From contig NZ_JAHZMP010000002.1 in the NCBI RefSeq assembly GCF_020748465.1, positions 310,001-374,000 on the forward strand: 64,000 bases of DNA. The letters run 5' to 3'. A model generated the notes under the pieces. The model was given only the letters and a program-made list of their open reading frames with translations, was not told the DNA's origin and did not search any database. Positions 7,956-16,664 of the stretch are shown piece by piece (within the stretch, counting starts at the first letter, position 1; each line of letters begins with the position of its first letter). The DNA comes from Terrisporobacter mayombei (GTDB lineage: Bacteria; Bacillota; Clostridia; Peptostreptococcales; Peptostreptococcaceae). Position numbers and translations under genes: made by a program.

Positions 7956-9227
7956 ATGATTTTAATAAAAAATGGTAGATTAATTGATCCATTGAGCAAG
8001 AAAGATGAAGTAGTAGATATAGCTATTGAAGATGGAAAAATTAAAGAAATTGGTAAAATAGAAGTTAATGAAAAATTTAAAGAGATAATAGATGCAAAAG
8101 GATATGTAATTTCTCCAGGATTAATTGATGTTCATGTGCACTTTAGAGATCCAGGTTTCACATACAAAGAAGATATATTAACTGGTGCAAAATCTGCAGC
8201 AAGAGGTGGATTTACAACTGTTGTTTGTATGGCAAACACAAAACCTGTAGTTGATAATGTTGAGACTTTGAATTATGTAAATGAAAAAGCAAAAGAAGCT
8301 TGCATTAATGTGCTTCAAGTTGGTAGTATAACAAAAAGTTTTAGAGGAAAGGAATTGACTAACTTTGAAGAACTTTTAGAAAATGGTGCTGTAGGATTTA
8401 GTGATGATGGTATAGCCATAATGGATACAGAAATTTTATATGAAGCAATGAAAAAAGCAAAAGAACTTGACGTGACAATAAGTCTTCATGAAGAAGATTC
8501 TAATTTTATAGAGACTGCTGGTGTAAATGACAGTGAAATAGCTAAAGAATTAGGTCTTAAAGGTGGAGCAAAAACTTGTGCAGAAGATATTATGGTAGCT
8601 AGAGACTGTATGATTGCCTTGGAAACAGGAGCAAAAGTAAGTATACAACATATAAGTTCAGGTGTAGCTGTAGAAACAGTAAGATTTGCCAAATCACTGG
8701 GAGCAAAAGTTTATGCAGAGGCAGCGCCTCACCACTTTACTTTAACTGAAGAAGATGTACTAAAACATGGATCATTGGCAAAGATGAATCCTCCGCTTAG
8801 AACAGATAAAGATAAGCAAACAATAATTGAAGGATTAAAAGATAATACAATAGAAATAATAGCAACAGATCATGCACCACATATTATAGAAGAAAAAAGT
8901 CGTGTTTTTGCCGCTTGTCCAAGTGGTATCATAGGTTTGGAGACATCTTTACCCTTAGGTATAACATCATTAGTAAAAGAAAATCATTTAAGCATAATGA
9001 GTCTATTAGAAAAGATGACTATAAACCCTGCAAAGCTTTATAATTTAGACAGAGGCTTTATTAAAGAAGGAGCTATTGCAGATATTTTAATATTTAACCC
9101 AGATGAAGAATGGATAGTAAAAGATTTTGATTCTAAATCAAGTAACTCTCCTTTTATAGGTGAAAAACTATTGGGAAAAGTTAAATATACAATTAGTGAA
9201 GGAAAAATTGTTTATACGGACAAATAA
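7956..9227 (+). CDS. pyrC: Dihydroorotase
   Basis: PyrC cyclises carbamoyl aspartate to dihydroorotate, the third step of pyrimidine synthesis. The 423-residue amidohydrolase is of the class I (long) type. It has the metal-binding DVHVHFRDPG near residue 60, the AAPHHFTL segment with further His ligands, and TDHAPH near residue 305. GGAGA precedes ATG 7956. No other pyr gene is adjacent and I saw no PyrR-binding loop, so this copy stands alone. Confidence 0.95.
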   Translation: MILIKNGRLIDPLSKKDEVVDIAIEDGKIKEIGKIEVNEKFKEIIDAKGYVISPGLIDVHVHFRDPGFTYKEDILTGAKSAARGGFTTVVCMANTKPVVDNVETLNYVNEKAKEACINVLQVGSITKSFRGKELTNFEELLENGAVGFSDDGIAIMDTEILYEAMKKAKELDVTISLHEEDSNFIETAGVNDSEIAKELGLKGGAKTCAEDIMVARDCMIALETGAKVSIQHISSGVAVETVRFAKSLGAKVYAEAAPHHFTLTEEDVLKHGSLAKMNPPLRTDKDKQTIIEGLKDNTIEIIATDHAPHIIEEKSRVFAACPSGIIGLETSLPLGITSLVKENHLSIMSLLEKMTINPAKLYNLDRGFIKEGAIADILIFNPDEEWIVKDFDSKSSNSPFIGEKLLGKVKYTISEGKIVYTDK

Positions 9228-9288
9228 TCCTAAAATGTACTTACCTATGCTATAATTTAATTGAAAATATATCTTAGGGGGGTAACAT

Positions 9289-9588
9289 ATGACAAGGGGA
9301 AGTAAATTTAATGTTGGAATAAATAATATAACTATAGACCGTTTCACTTTATTAAGATACAAATTAATTTTAGATGAGTATATTAAATCTAATAACCTTT
9401 GGGAAGAAAATGTTCGTGAATGTTGGCTATATGATTTAATAGATTTTAAATTAAAAGGTGATGCAGGACTAACATATAGAAGTATAAGAGTTCTAGAAGA
9501 CAACTGGGGATTTGATAGTGATAAAGATGATATTGATGACTATATTAACAGACACATGGCTAAATTTATTGCAAAAGCAATTAAATAA
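9289..9588 (+). CDS. Small hypothetical protein (99 aa)
   Basis: A soluble, charged protein of 99 residues with no membrane segment and no family I recognise. It has a convincing site GGGGGG-TAACAT-ATG and a TATAAT box at 9251-9256, so it is very likely expressed. The middle is aromatic (LWEENVRECWLYDLIDFK, residues 36-53) and the C-terminus is acidic then basic. It stands between pyrC and a strong terminator, so it is monocistronic. Confidence 0.7.
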   Translation: MTRGSKFNVGINNITIDRFTLLRYKLILDEYIKSNNLWEENVRECWLYDLIDFKLKGDAGLTYRSIRVLEDNWGFDSDKDDIDDYINRHMAKFIAKAIK

Positions 9589-9621
9589 GTATCAAATATT
9601 TTGTAAGTGATTAATTTTTAC

Positions 9622-9658
9622 GGCCACCTTCATGGTTTTGAGGGTGGTTATTATTTTT
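9622..9658 (+). terminator. Terminator after the 99-aa gene
   Basis: GGCCACCTTC pairs with GAGGGTGGTT around a short loop, followed by ATTATTTTT. It ends 15 bases before the sensor kinase start, so some transcripts may be controlled here. Confidence 0.7.
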
Positions 9659-9673
9659 CATAGGAGAGAAAAG

Positions 9674-10774
9674 ATGATATATAAAATAATATTAAATCTG
9701 ATAATTAGTGTAAATATATTTATATATGGTTTAGAAAATCATGAGTTATTTAATAGAATTAGCTACCCAATAGTGGCTATTTTAATTTGCATTAGCTTAT
9801 CATTGTATATGTTATATATAATTAAAATAAAAAAGGATAATTTGCTACTCATAAATATTATATTTATGTTAGTAGTTACTTATTTTTATAACCCATGTCT
9901 TATAATTTTAGCAATGTTAGGTGTTGAGTATATTTTAGTTAAAAAATATGATGTGATTTATTTGTATTCTATTATAATAGTATATTTTTTAGGGGCAATT
10001 AAGGTTAATCTTAGCTATACTAATATATTTTTAGGCTTTGTTGCATGTATTTTTATTTATAATAGTATAAAATCTGAAGAAAAAATACATAAGCTGGAGA
10101 AATACAATTATGATTTAAAGGATAAAAATTTTCATTTGGAAGAGACACGAAAAGAAGAAAATAAAATAAACTATAATAGTATACAGTCTGTAAAAATTGA
10201 AGAAAGAAACAATATTTCTCAAAAGCTTCATGATAAAATTGGTCATACTTTAGCTGGAAGCATTATGCAGTTGGAAGCACTTAAAATTATTATAAAAAGT
10301 GATGAAGAAAAAGGATTTATTATTTTAGATAATATAATAGAAAACTTAAGAGAAGGTATGGATGATATTAGATATACTTTAAAAAAGATCAAGCCTAATG
10401 TGGAGGAGCTAAATATTAATAATTTAAAAGTTATGATGGATGATTTCTCTAAAAAATCAAATATTAAAACAGAGTTGAAACTAGAAGGGGATTTAAATGA
10501 AATCAACTTAATATATTGGAAGAATATTTTAGAATGTATGTCAGAAATTTTTACTAATAGTATTAAGTACTGCAACGGAGACTCAATTAATATACATATA
10601 AGTGTTTTCAATAAAATTATTAGAATTCATATAAAAGATAATGGTAATTACCAAGGAGAAATAAAAAAAGGAATGGGACTTCTTGGTATTGAAGAAAGAA
10701 TTGTAAATTTAGGGGGAGATGTTTATTTCAATAATGAAGATGGTTTTTCAAATTTAATTATACTTAAGGGGTGA
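9674..10774 (+). CDS. NarL/LuxR-type sensor histidine kinase (LnrJ-like)
   Basis: This 366-residue kinase has about five N-terminal membrane segments (residues 5-145), a short coiled coil and a HisKA_3 phosphoacceptor box (QKLHDKIGHTLAGS, His near 190). The HATPase domain ends with GMGLLGIEERI. ATG 9674 follows TAGGAGAG; the longer frame from 9632 starts inside the terminator. The order kinase, LuxR-type regulator, ABC ATPase and two ABC-2 permeases is the same as in the LnrJK-LnrLMN linearmycin-resistance system of Bacillus subtilis. I infer a membrane-stress or antibiotic sensor. Confidence 0.85.
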   Translation: MIYKIILNLIISVNIFIYGLENHELFNRISYPIVAILICISLSLYMLYIIKIKKDNLLLINIIFMLVVTYFYNPCLIILAMLGVEYILVKKYDVIYLYSIIIVYFLGAIKVNLSYTNIFLGFVACIFIYNSIKSEEKIHKLEKYNYDLKDKNFHLEETRKEENKINYNSIQSVKIEERNNISQKLHDKIGHTLAGSIMQLEALKIIIKSDEEKGFIILDNIIENLREGMDDIRYTLKKIKPNVEELNINNLKVMMDDFSKKSNIKTELKLEGDLNEINLIYWKNILECMSEIFTNSIKYCNGDSINIHISVFNKIIRIHIKDNGNYQGEIKKGMGLLGIEERIVNLGGDVYFNNEDGFSNLIILKG

Positions 10775-10778
10775 GAAT

Positions 10779-11414
10779 ATGATACGTTTGGTTATTGTGG
10801 ATGACGATATTTTAATAAGAGAAAGTTTAAAAATAATTATTGGAATAGATGAAGAAATAGAAGTTGTTGCAACTTTGGAAAATGGGAAAGAATGTATTGA
10901 TTTCTTGAGTGAAAATAAAATTGATATGATTTTGCTTGATATGAGAATGCCAATAATGAGTGGTGAAGAAGTATTGGCAGAAATAAGAAGACGAAAAATA
11001 GATGTGAAAGTTCTTATACTTACAACTTTTGATGAGGAAAATTTAATCTCATCAGCCATAAAACATAATAGTAATGGTTATTTATTAAAAAGTAGCAAAC
11101 CAGATAAAATAATAAATGGAATAAAATCAGTAAATATGGGTAACGGAGTTTTTGAAGCGGACATTGTATCTAAACTTGTGATTAATAACGATAATAGAGA
11201 TGAAAATAATAAAGATAATATATTGGATTAATATTATTTAAGTGAAAGAGAAAAGGAAGTAGTAAAGTTTATTGCTAAAGGTTTGTCTAATAAGGAAATA
11301 GCCGGGGAGATTTTTTTATCAGAAGGCACCATAAAAAATCATATAACTTCTATTTTATCTAAAATGGACTTAAAACATAGAACTCAAATAGCAATTACAT
11401 ATTTAAATGGGTAA
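10779..11414 (+). pseudogene. LuxR-family response regulator split by an in-frame stop codon
   Basis: The receiver domain (residues 1-120) is intact, with DDD at 8-10, the phosphoacceptor in MILLDMRMP and Lys in YLLKSSKP. After residue 150 a TAA (11229-11231) interrupts the frame. The same frame continues without a shift into a complete LuxR helix-turn-helix (YYLSEREKEVVKFIAKGLSN...TIKNHITSILSKM) that ends at TAA 11412-11414. One base change (for example CAA, AAA or GAA to TAA) would explain it. The DNA-binding half has no ribosome binding site or start of its own. It may be a recent pseudogene, a sequencing error or a readthrough product. The partner kinase and the ABC genes downstream are intact. 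Confidence 0.85.
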
Positions 11415-11430
11415 TAATATAAAACTTTAA

Positions 11431-11465
11431 AAAAGCACTTGTATTTTTTTACAAGTGCTTTTAGT
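11431..11465 (+). terminator. Terminator after the split regulator
   Basis: AAAAGCACTTGTA pairs perfectly with TACAAGTGCTTTT. The 235 bases between it and the next gene hold no ORF I can support; a promoter for the ABC genes must lie there. Confidence 0.85.
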
Positions 11466-11699
11466 TTATCTTATTTTTATCGTAAGTAGATAAAGCTTCA
11501 ATCATATTGATTATCATTGAATATAATTGGAGCATTTTATATAGAGAGTATAATTAATTTCAAAAGCATCATGTGATATAGATTACAGTTTTATTTATGA
11601 CTTTAGTCATGTTGAAGTTGTGACCATGTGTACTTAAAATTATTCATAAATTTCCATATAATTAAATCATAAAGAAAAGTAATTATGAGGGGTGATGAA

Positions 11700-12632
11700 A
11701 TGAAGTATGTGGAGATAAAAGGTTTATACAAAAGTTTTGGTGAAGTAAATGCCCTAGAAAACTTAAACCTTTCTATAGAAAAGGGTGAAATATTTGGTTT
11801 GCTTGGACCAAATGGGGCTGGTAAGAGTACAACTATTAATATATTGACAACTTTACTGGATAAAGATAAAGGAAGTATAAAAATATGTAATGAAGAAGTA
11901 AGAAAAAATGACGCCAATATGAGAGGAAAATTAGGTATAGTGCCACAGGATCTAGCTATATTTGAAGATATGACAGCATTGGAAAATGTTATGTTTTTTG
12001 GTAGTTTATATGGATTAAAAGGAAAAGATTTAAAAGAAAAATCAATAAGTGCATTACAGTTTGTAGGACTGGAAGAAAGTAAGAAATTAAGTAAAACTTT
12101 TTCTGGTGGTATGAAAAGAAGATTAAACATAGCTTGTGGTATAGTTCATAATCCAGAACTTTTAATTCTGGATGAACCTACTGTTGGAATAGATCCACAG
12201 TCTAGAAATCATATAATGAAGTCTATAAAAACTTTGAACAAAAATGGATGTACTGTAATTTATACAACACACTATATGGAGGAAGTTGAAGCTCTTTGTA
12301 ATAATATTGCAATTATGGATAAGGGAAGAGTGATAGCAGAGGGAAGTAAAGAAAGTTTAAAAAATTTAATTACTAACAAAAATAAATTTGAAGTTACAGT
12401 AAATGACATTACTTCTATAAACGAAAAAGATTTTAATAATATAAAAGGTATAGATAGTGTTGAATTTAAAGACAACAAAGTAATTGTAAGTATTGATAGG
12501 GAAATTAATGGTCTAAATGAACTTTTATTATATTTAAGTAGTAAGGACATTAAAATTTTAGATATAAAAAGCCAAATACTAACTTTAGAAGATGTATTTT
12601 TAAACTTAACAGGAAGAAAACTTAGGGATTAA
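11700..12632 (+). CDS. ABC exporter ATP-binding protein (LnrL-like)
   Basis: This 310-residue nucleotide-binding subunit belongs to the DrrA/NatA family. Motifs in order are Walker A GPNGAGKST, the signature FSGGMKRRLNIA, Walker B LLILDEPTVGIDP and the H-loop YTTHYMEE. The last 80 residues form the accessory domain found in drug exporters of this class. ATG 11700 follows AGGGGTGA; an ATG at 11685 overlaps the ribosome binding site. With the two permeases that follow it should form an ABC-2 exporter for a lipophilic compound. Confidence 0.9.
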   Translation: MKYVEIKGLYKSFGEVNALENLNLSIEKGEIFGLLGPNGAGKSTTINILTTLLDKDKGSIKICNEEVRKNDANMRGKLGIVPQDLAIFEDMTALENVMFFGSLYGLKGKDLKEKSISALQFVGLEESKKLSKTFSGGMKRRLNIACGIVHNPELLILDEPTVGIDPQSRNHIMKSIKTLNKNGCTVIYTTHYMEEVEALCNNIAIMDKGRVIAEGSKESLKNLITNKNKFEVTVNDITSINEKDFNNIKGIDSVEFKDNKVIVSIDREINGLNELLLYLSSKDIKILDIKSQILTLEDVFLNLTGRKLRD

Positions 12633-12644
12633 GGGGGCGTATTT

Positions 12645-13763
12645 ATGAATATAATATTATCCTCCATAAAAAGAGGACTAAGAGATAAAAACACAGTCTT
12701 ATCGAATATATTTTTGGCTCTTTTCCTTCCTTATATATTTTCAATAATATTCTCTTTTGAAGGTGGAAAAGAAGATATTAACTTAGCTATTGTTGGTAAT
12801 ACTCAAAGCGCAATTATAAACTCTTATTGTGAAACTTTAGAAAAATTTGATGATGATAATAGTAAAATAAACATAGATTATAAAATTTACAGTGAAAATG
12901 AATTTGATAAAAATAATTTATCAAAGAACAATGGCTTAATAGTGAATATTGATGAGAAAAATAAAAGAATTAACGTGGGCGGAAGTAGTGACATTAGTAT
13001 AGGGCAAGAATCTGTAAAAAAACTTACTGAAGAATTCTTTAATTCTCTGTCAGTGTATGAATCTTTAAACAAAGAAAATTACACACCAATAAATGTAACT
13101 AATATGATTAAAAATGAAAAATATAATAATAATGATGAAAAGCCTAAATCCATACTAGATGATATGGAATATGGTGAGTATTTTGCCTTAGTAATGTTAG
13201 AAATGGCGATTTTAGTAGGAAGTGTTCATGCTTTTAAAAATACATTTTATATTAAAGAGAAGTTAGGAAATAGGGTAAAAATATCTTCTGCAAAAGTTTC
13301 ATCACTTCTATCTTTAGAATTAGTAGGATCATTTTTTCTTATATTTTCTCAAGGGTTAGTAATGCTAGGAGCTGCAACTTTATTTTACGGAGTAAATGTA
13401 AACATAAATAATATTTTACCAATATTATTTATAATCGGATTACTTAGTTTATTTGCTGTTTGTTTAGGCATTTTCACCACAGCTTTAGCTAAGAAAAAAA
13501 CTAGTGGAGACAATATTTGTTCTTTTATAGTTACAGCACTTACTTTGGCATCGGGACAACTTATGCCACAAATGAGTGATAGTTTTGATAAGATATCTTT
13601 AATAAAATTAAATCCTTTTTTATGGGTAAGTAAAGAATTAAATAATCTTGTAGCCTACAATAGCAGTGAAAACTTACTTATGACAGTAGTAATAACTTTA
13701 ACTGCATCATTAATTTTAATGATTATTTCTACAATATTATTAAAAAGAAAAGTGGTGAGATAA
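12645..13763 (+). CDS. ABC-2 type permease 1 (LnrM-like)
   Basis: The 372-residue membrane protein has one N-terminal segment (about 20-40), a large hydrophilic extracellular domain (about 45-175) and five C-terminal segments. This is the usual ABC-2 exporter shape. The conserved region FIVTALTLASGQLMPQM before the last helices matches the family. It starts 12 bases after the ATPase gene with GGGGGCG as binding site. Confidence 0.85.
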   Translation: MNIILSSIKRGLRDKNTVLSNIFLALFLPYIFSIIFSFEGGKEDINLAIVGNTQSAIINSYCETLEKFDDDNSKINIDYKIYSENEFDKNNLSKNNGLIVNIDEKNKRINVGGSSDISIGQESVKKLTEEFFNSLSVYESLNKENYTPINVTNMIKNEKYNNNDEKPKSILDDMEYGEYFALVMLEMAILVGSVHAFKNTFYIKEKLGNRVKISSAKVSSLLSLELVGSFFLIFSQGLVMLGAATLFYGVNVNINNILPILFIIGLLSLFAVCLGIFTTALAKKKTSGDNICSFIVTALTLASGQLMPQMSDSFDKISLIKLNPFLWVSKELNNLVAYNSSENLLMTVVITLTASLILMIISTILLKRKVVR

Positions 13764-13764
13764 T

Positions 13765-14895
13765 ATGAAAAATATTTTAGTAATACTAAAACATAATTTA
13801 AAGTCCATAATGAAGGGATGGTTTCTGTTAATACTAGTTTTTCCAATAGTAGTAAATTTGTTTTTAAATGTACTGATAAAAAAGGTGGATGATAATAATA
13901 ACGAAATGAATAACACCTTTGATATAGTAGTTTACTCCAATGACAAAAGTGAAATCATGAATAAGATCTTGCCAAAAGAGAAATTTTCAAAGGTTATAAA
14001 TGTTAATAATAAAGAAGATGTAAAAAAGACTTTAGATAAAGAAGATGTATCTGTGGGAGTTGTAATTAATAGTAAGAACATATATGATGATATAAAAAAA
14101 AATAAAAAAGATATTATAGAAGTAATAAGCAGTGAAGATGATAACAGTAAAGAATATGTGTTAAGTGCTCTAAATGCTAGTATTAATCAAATATTAGCAT
14201 TTGGAAATAATATGGAAGAATACAATAAAGCTTATGATAAATATGAAAAAGATAAATATGAATTTATTTATGAAGATACAAAATTAGAAGCAGTAATCCC
14301 ATATATGATAATGTTTGGTTTATTTACAATGGCATTTTTATTTATAGCAGGAAGGGGAATAAATCCTTTATTAAAAGAAAAAGAATTAAAAATTGATAAA
14401 AGAATTTTAGTTTCAAAGGTGAGTAAAGTTGAATATGCCCTAGGCCATATATTAGGATGTTTTATTTTACTTTTACTTCAAAGTATTACATTAGTAGCAT
14501 CATTTTATTTTTTCAATCCAGATTTTAATGTTAACTTTTTCTATATGATTTTATTGTCCGTTGTACTTTCAGTTGTAGGAATAGCCATAGCGTTAATTGT
14601 ACTTAGTATATCAAATAGCTCTAGTATGTATTACACCTTATTATCTATGATAATTACACCGATGTGTTTATTAAGTGGAGGGTTTGTTCCAACTAATTTT
14701 ATGCCACAAATGGTACAAAATTTTTCATTAGTACTACCTTTAACTTGGGTAAACTCTGCATTTAATCAGATTTTAAATAATGGAAGTAATTCAAAAATAT
14801 TTATGGATTTACTTGTGGCCATGTCAATTTCAGTAGTACTTATCATGATTTATCTTGTAGTTGAAAAAAATAAAAAAAATAAAATGTCTTACTAA
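13765..14895 (+). CDS. ABC-2 type permease 2 (LnrN-like)
   Basis: The 376-residue permease has the same topology as its neighbour: one N-terminal segment, an extracellular domain (about 40-175) and five to six C-terminal helices with MIITPMCLLSGGFVPTNFM. The two proteins probably pair as a heterodimer on the ATPase. The start codon follows the previous stop after one base, so translation is coupled. A strong terminator ends the operon. Confidence 0.85.
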   Translation: MKNILVILKHNLKSIMKGWFLLILVFPIVVNLFLNVLIKKVDDNNNEMNNTFDIVVYSNDKSEIMNKILPKEKFSKVINVNNKEDVKKTLDKEDVSVGVVINSKNIYDDIKKNKKDIIEVISSEDDNSKEYVLSALNASINQILAFGNNMEEYNKAYDKYEKDKYEFIYEDTKLEAVIPYMIMFGLFTMAFLFIAGRGINPLLKEKELKIDKRILVSKVSKVEYALGHILGCFILLLLQSITLVASFYFFNPDFNVNFFYMILLSVVLSVVGIAIALIVLSISNSSSMYYTLLSMIITPMCLLSGGFVPTNFMPQMVQNFSLVLPLTWVNSAFNQILNNGSNSKIFMDLLVAMSISVVLIMIYLVVEKNKKNKMSY

Positions 14896-14915
14896 ATTAA
14901 TAGTATATAAAGCAA

Positions 14916-14956
14916 GTAAAACCATCACTTTTAAAATATTTAAGTGATGGTTTTAC
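14916..14956 (+). terminator. Terminator of the Lnr-like ABC operon
   Basis: GTAAAACCATCACTT pairs perfectly with AAGTGATGGTTTTAC over 15 bp, followed by a T-rich tail. Confidence 0.85.
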
Positions 14957-15084
14957 TATTTTAAGGTGTTTACAACATTAATTTTAAGCGAAAAATGTTT
15001 AGGCGGTAATATTACTAGTGTATAATATAATTATTAGTAAAAATATATTACATAATATAATAAATTAGAAAAAGGAGTATGAAT

Positions 15085-15336
15085 ATGTTAGAGTATAAAT
15101 TTGATACACAATTATTAATTGAAGGAACTGATCTTAGTGAAGATGAAATAAATGACTACATAACAGAAAATATTGAAGGAGATTGTTTACTTGCTGTTGG
15201 TGATGAAAGTTTAATTAAAATTCACTTCCACACTAACACTCCATGGAAGGTTCTTGAATACTGCGCTTCAAAGGGAGATATTCATGATGTTGTAATAGAA
15301 AATATGGATAGACAAGCCAATGGACTTCAAGGATAG
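15085..15336 (+). CDS. Stand-alone FakA/DAK2 C-terminal-like domain protein
   Basis: This 83-residue protein matches an internal part of the fatty acid kinase subunit FakA (YloV). It has the YxFDTQLLIEG start, GDCLLAVGDESLIKIHFHTNTPWKVLEY and a closing IENM segment. It lacks the ATP-binding DhaL domain, so it cannot be a kinase alone. Short proteins of this kind are found in clostridia, often under the name 'kinase to dihydroxyacetone kinase'. ATG 15085 stands seven bases after GGAG; ATG 15079 is too close. It may bind or regulate a lipid kinase, but that is a guess. It lies 21 bases before the MazG-like gene. Confidence 0.75.
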   Translation: MLEYKFDTQLLIEGTDLSEDEINDYITENIEGDCLLAVGDESLIKIHFHTNTPWKVLEYCASKGDIHDVVIENMDRQANGLQG

Positions 15337-15357
15337 TGTTATTTCAGGGAGGAATAT

Positions 15358-15693
15358 ATGAAAATTAATGAATATCAAGAATTGGCAAAGAGAACAATGA
15401 ATAAAGATTTAAGTGAAAAAGATATGTTAATAAACGGTGTTATGGGACTTTGTGGTGAGTCAGGAGAGGCAATAGACATTGTAAAAAAACATATAGCTCA
15501 TAATCATGAATTGGATAAAGAGCATTTGGCAAAAGAGCTTGGCGATGTTGCTTGGTATTTAGCTGAAACAGCAACAGCTTTAGGATATTCACTAGAAGAT
15601 ATTTTTAAAATGAACATTGAGAAATTGAAAAAAAGATATCCTGATGGATTTGATAGTGAAAAATCTATTAATAGAAAAGAAGATGATATTTAA
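15358..15693 (+). CDS. MazG-like nucleotide pyrophosphohydrolase
   Basis: This 111-residue all-alpha protein is probably an NTP pyrophosphatase that removes abnormal or excess nucleotides. The metal-binding acidic pairs are seen in GLCGESGEAIDIVKK (residues 30-44) and KELGDVAWYLAET (60-72), as in single-domain MazG and dCTPase-like enzymes. GGGAGG precedes the ATG. It is cotranscribed with the preceding small gene and ends at a terminator. Confidence 0.85.
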   Translation: MKINEYQELAKRTMNKDLSEKDMLINGVMGLCGESGEAIDIVKKHIAHNHELDKEHLAKELGDVAWYLAETATALGYSLEDIFKMNIEKLKKRYPDGFDSEKSINRKEDDI

Positions 15694-15701
15694 AAATAAT
15701 T

Positions 15702-15740
15702 AAAAATACCCTATTTTAATTTGGAGAATAGGGTATTTTT
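15702..15740 (+). terminator. Terminator after the MazG-like gene
   Basis: AAAAATACCCTATT pairs with AATAGGGTATTTTT around a short loop. Confidence 0.85.
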
Positions 15741-15822
15741 ATGTGAATTAATTGACATAAATGTATCAAATAAATTACCATTATAGTGGAAATACATATT
15801 ATTGTACAGGGGAGATTTTGTG

Positions 15823-16569
15823 ATGATAAAGATAATAGTAAGTGGTCTTGGAAATACAGGAAGAGAAATAGTAAAATGTATAAATGAAACTGAGGGAGTA
15901 GAAGTATTTTGTGCAGTTTCAGATCATGATTTAAAAGACGTAGATTTTAAAATATATCCAAAGTTTAGTGATATAGAAGGAAAAGCAGATGCAATAATAG
16001 ATTTTTCAAAAGCATCTAGACTAGAAGAAATTTTAGATTATGCTGTAAGTACTAAAACACCAGTTATTATAGGTACTACGGCTCACAGTGATGAACAAAA
16101 TGAAAAAGTTAAAGAAGTATCAAAATTAATACCAGTATTTAAATCTTCAAATACATCAATTGGTATAACTGTAATGCTTCAATTAGTAAAAACAGCTACT
16201 AGATTATTAGATGGATTTGATATAGAAATAATAGAAAAACACCACAATAGAAAAGAAGATTGTCCATGTGGAACTGCTTTTATGACAGCAGACGCTATAA
16301 AAGAAGTAAGAAATGAGCTTACAAATATTTATGGAAGACATGGAAAGCATGCTAAAAGACAACCAAATGAATTAGCTATACATACTATAAGAGGTGGAAC
16401 TATTATAGGAGACAACGATGTGATTTTCGCAGGAGATGATGAAGTACTAGAAATAAAACATAAAGCTGGTTCTAATATGATATTTGCTAAAGGAGCTGTT
16501 ATGGCAGCTAAATTTATTGTAAATGCGGAAAATGGGCTTTACGATATGAATGATGTTTTACTAGGATAA
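15823..16569 (+). CDS. dapB: 4-hydroxy-tetrahydrodipicolinate reductase
   Basis: DapB reduces the DapA product with NAD(P)H on the way to diaminopimelate and lysine. The 248-residue protein has the GLGNTGRE nucleotide loop, IDFSKASR and IGTTAHSDEQ. Its substrate-binding segment reads EKHHNRKEDCPCGTAF, where the usual K-x-D-x-PSGTA has Cys in place of Ser and another Cys two residues earlier. The fold and catalytic His-His are kept. ATG 15823 follows CAGGGGAGA; GTG 15820 is an alternative. No dapA is next to it, so it is transcribed alone. Confidence 0.9.
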   Translation: MIKIIVSGLGNTGREIVKCINETEGVEVFCAVSDHDLKDVDFKIYPKFSDIEGKADAIIDFSKASRLEEILDYAVSTKTPVIIGTTAHSDEQNEKVKEVSKLIPVFKSSNTSIGITVMLQLVKTATRLLDGFDIEIIEKHHNRKEDCPCGTAFMTADAIKEVRNELTNIYGRHGKHAKRQPNELAIHTIRGGTIIGDNDVIFAGDDEVLEIKHKAGSNMIFAKGAVMAAKFIVNAENGLYDMNDVLLG

Positions 16570-16664
16570 TAAATATAAGTGATAGTATATTAAAAATATA
16601 ATAAGTCAAAAATTTCTTCCTATGATATAATAATCAAGGCATTGGCAAAATTAGGAGGAAAACA

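Noticed and set aside
11603..12130. 175-codon minus-strand frame across the start of the LnrL-like gene
   Set aside because: It overlaps an ATPase gene with all motifs, has no ribosome binding site and an unnatural Ser/Phe/Pro composition.
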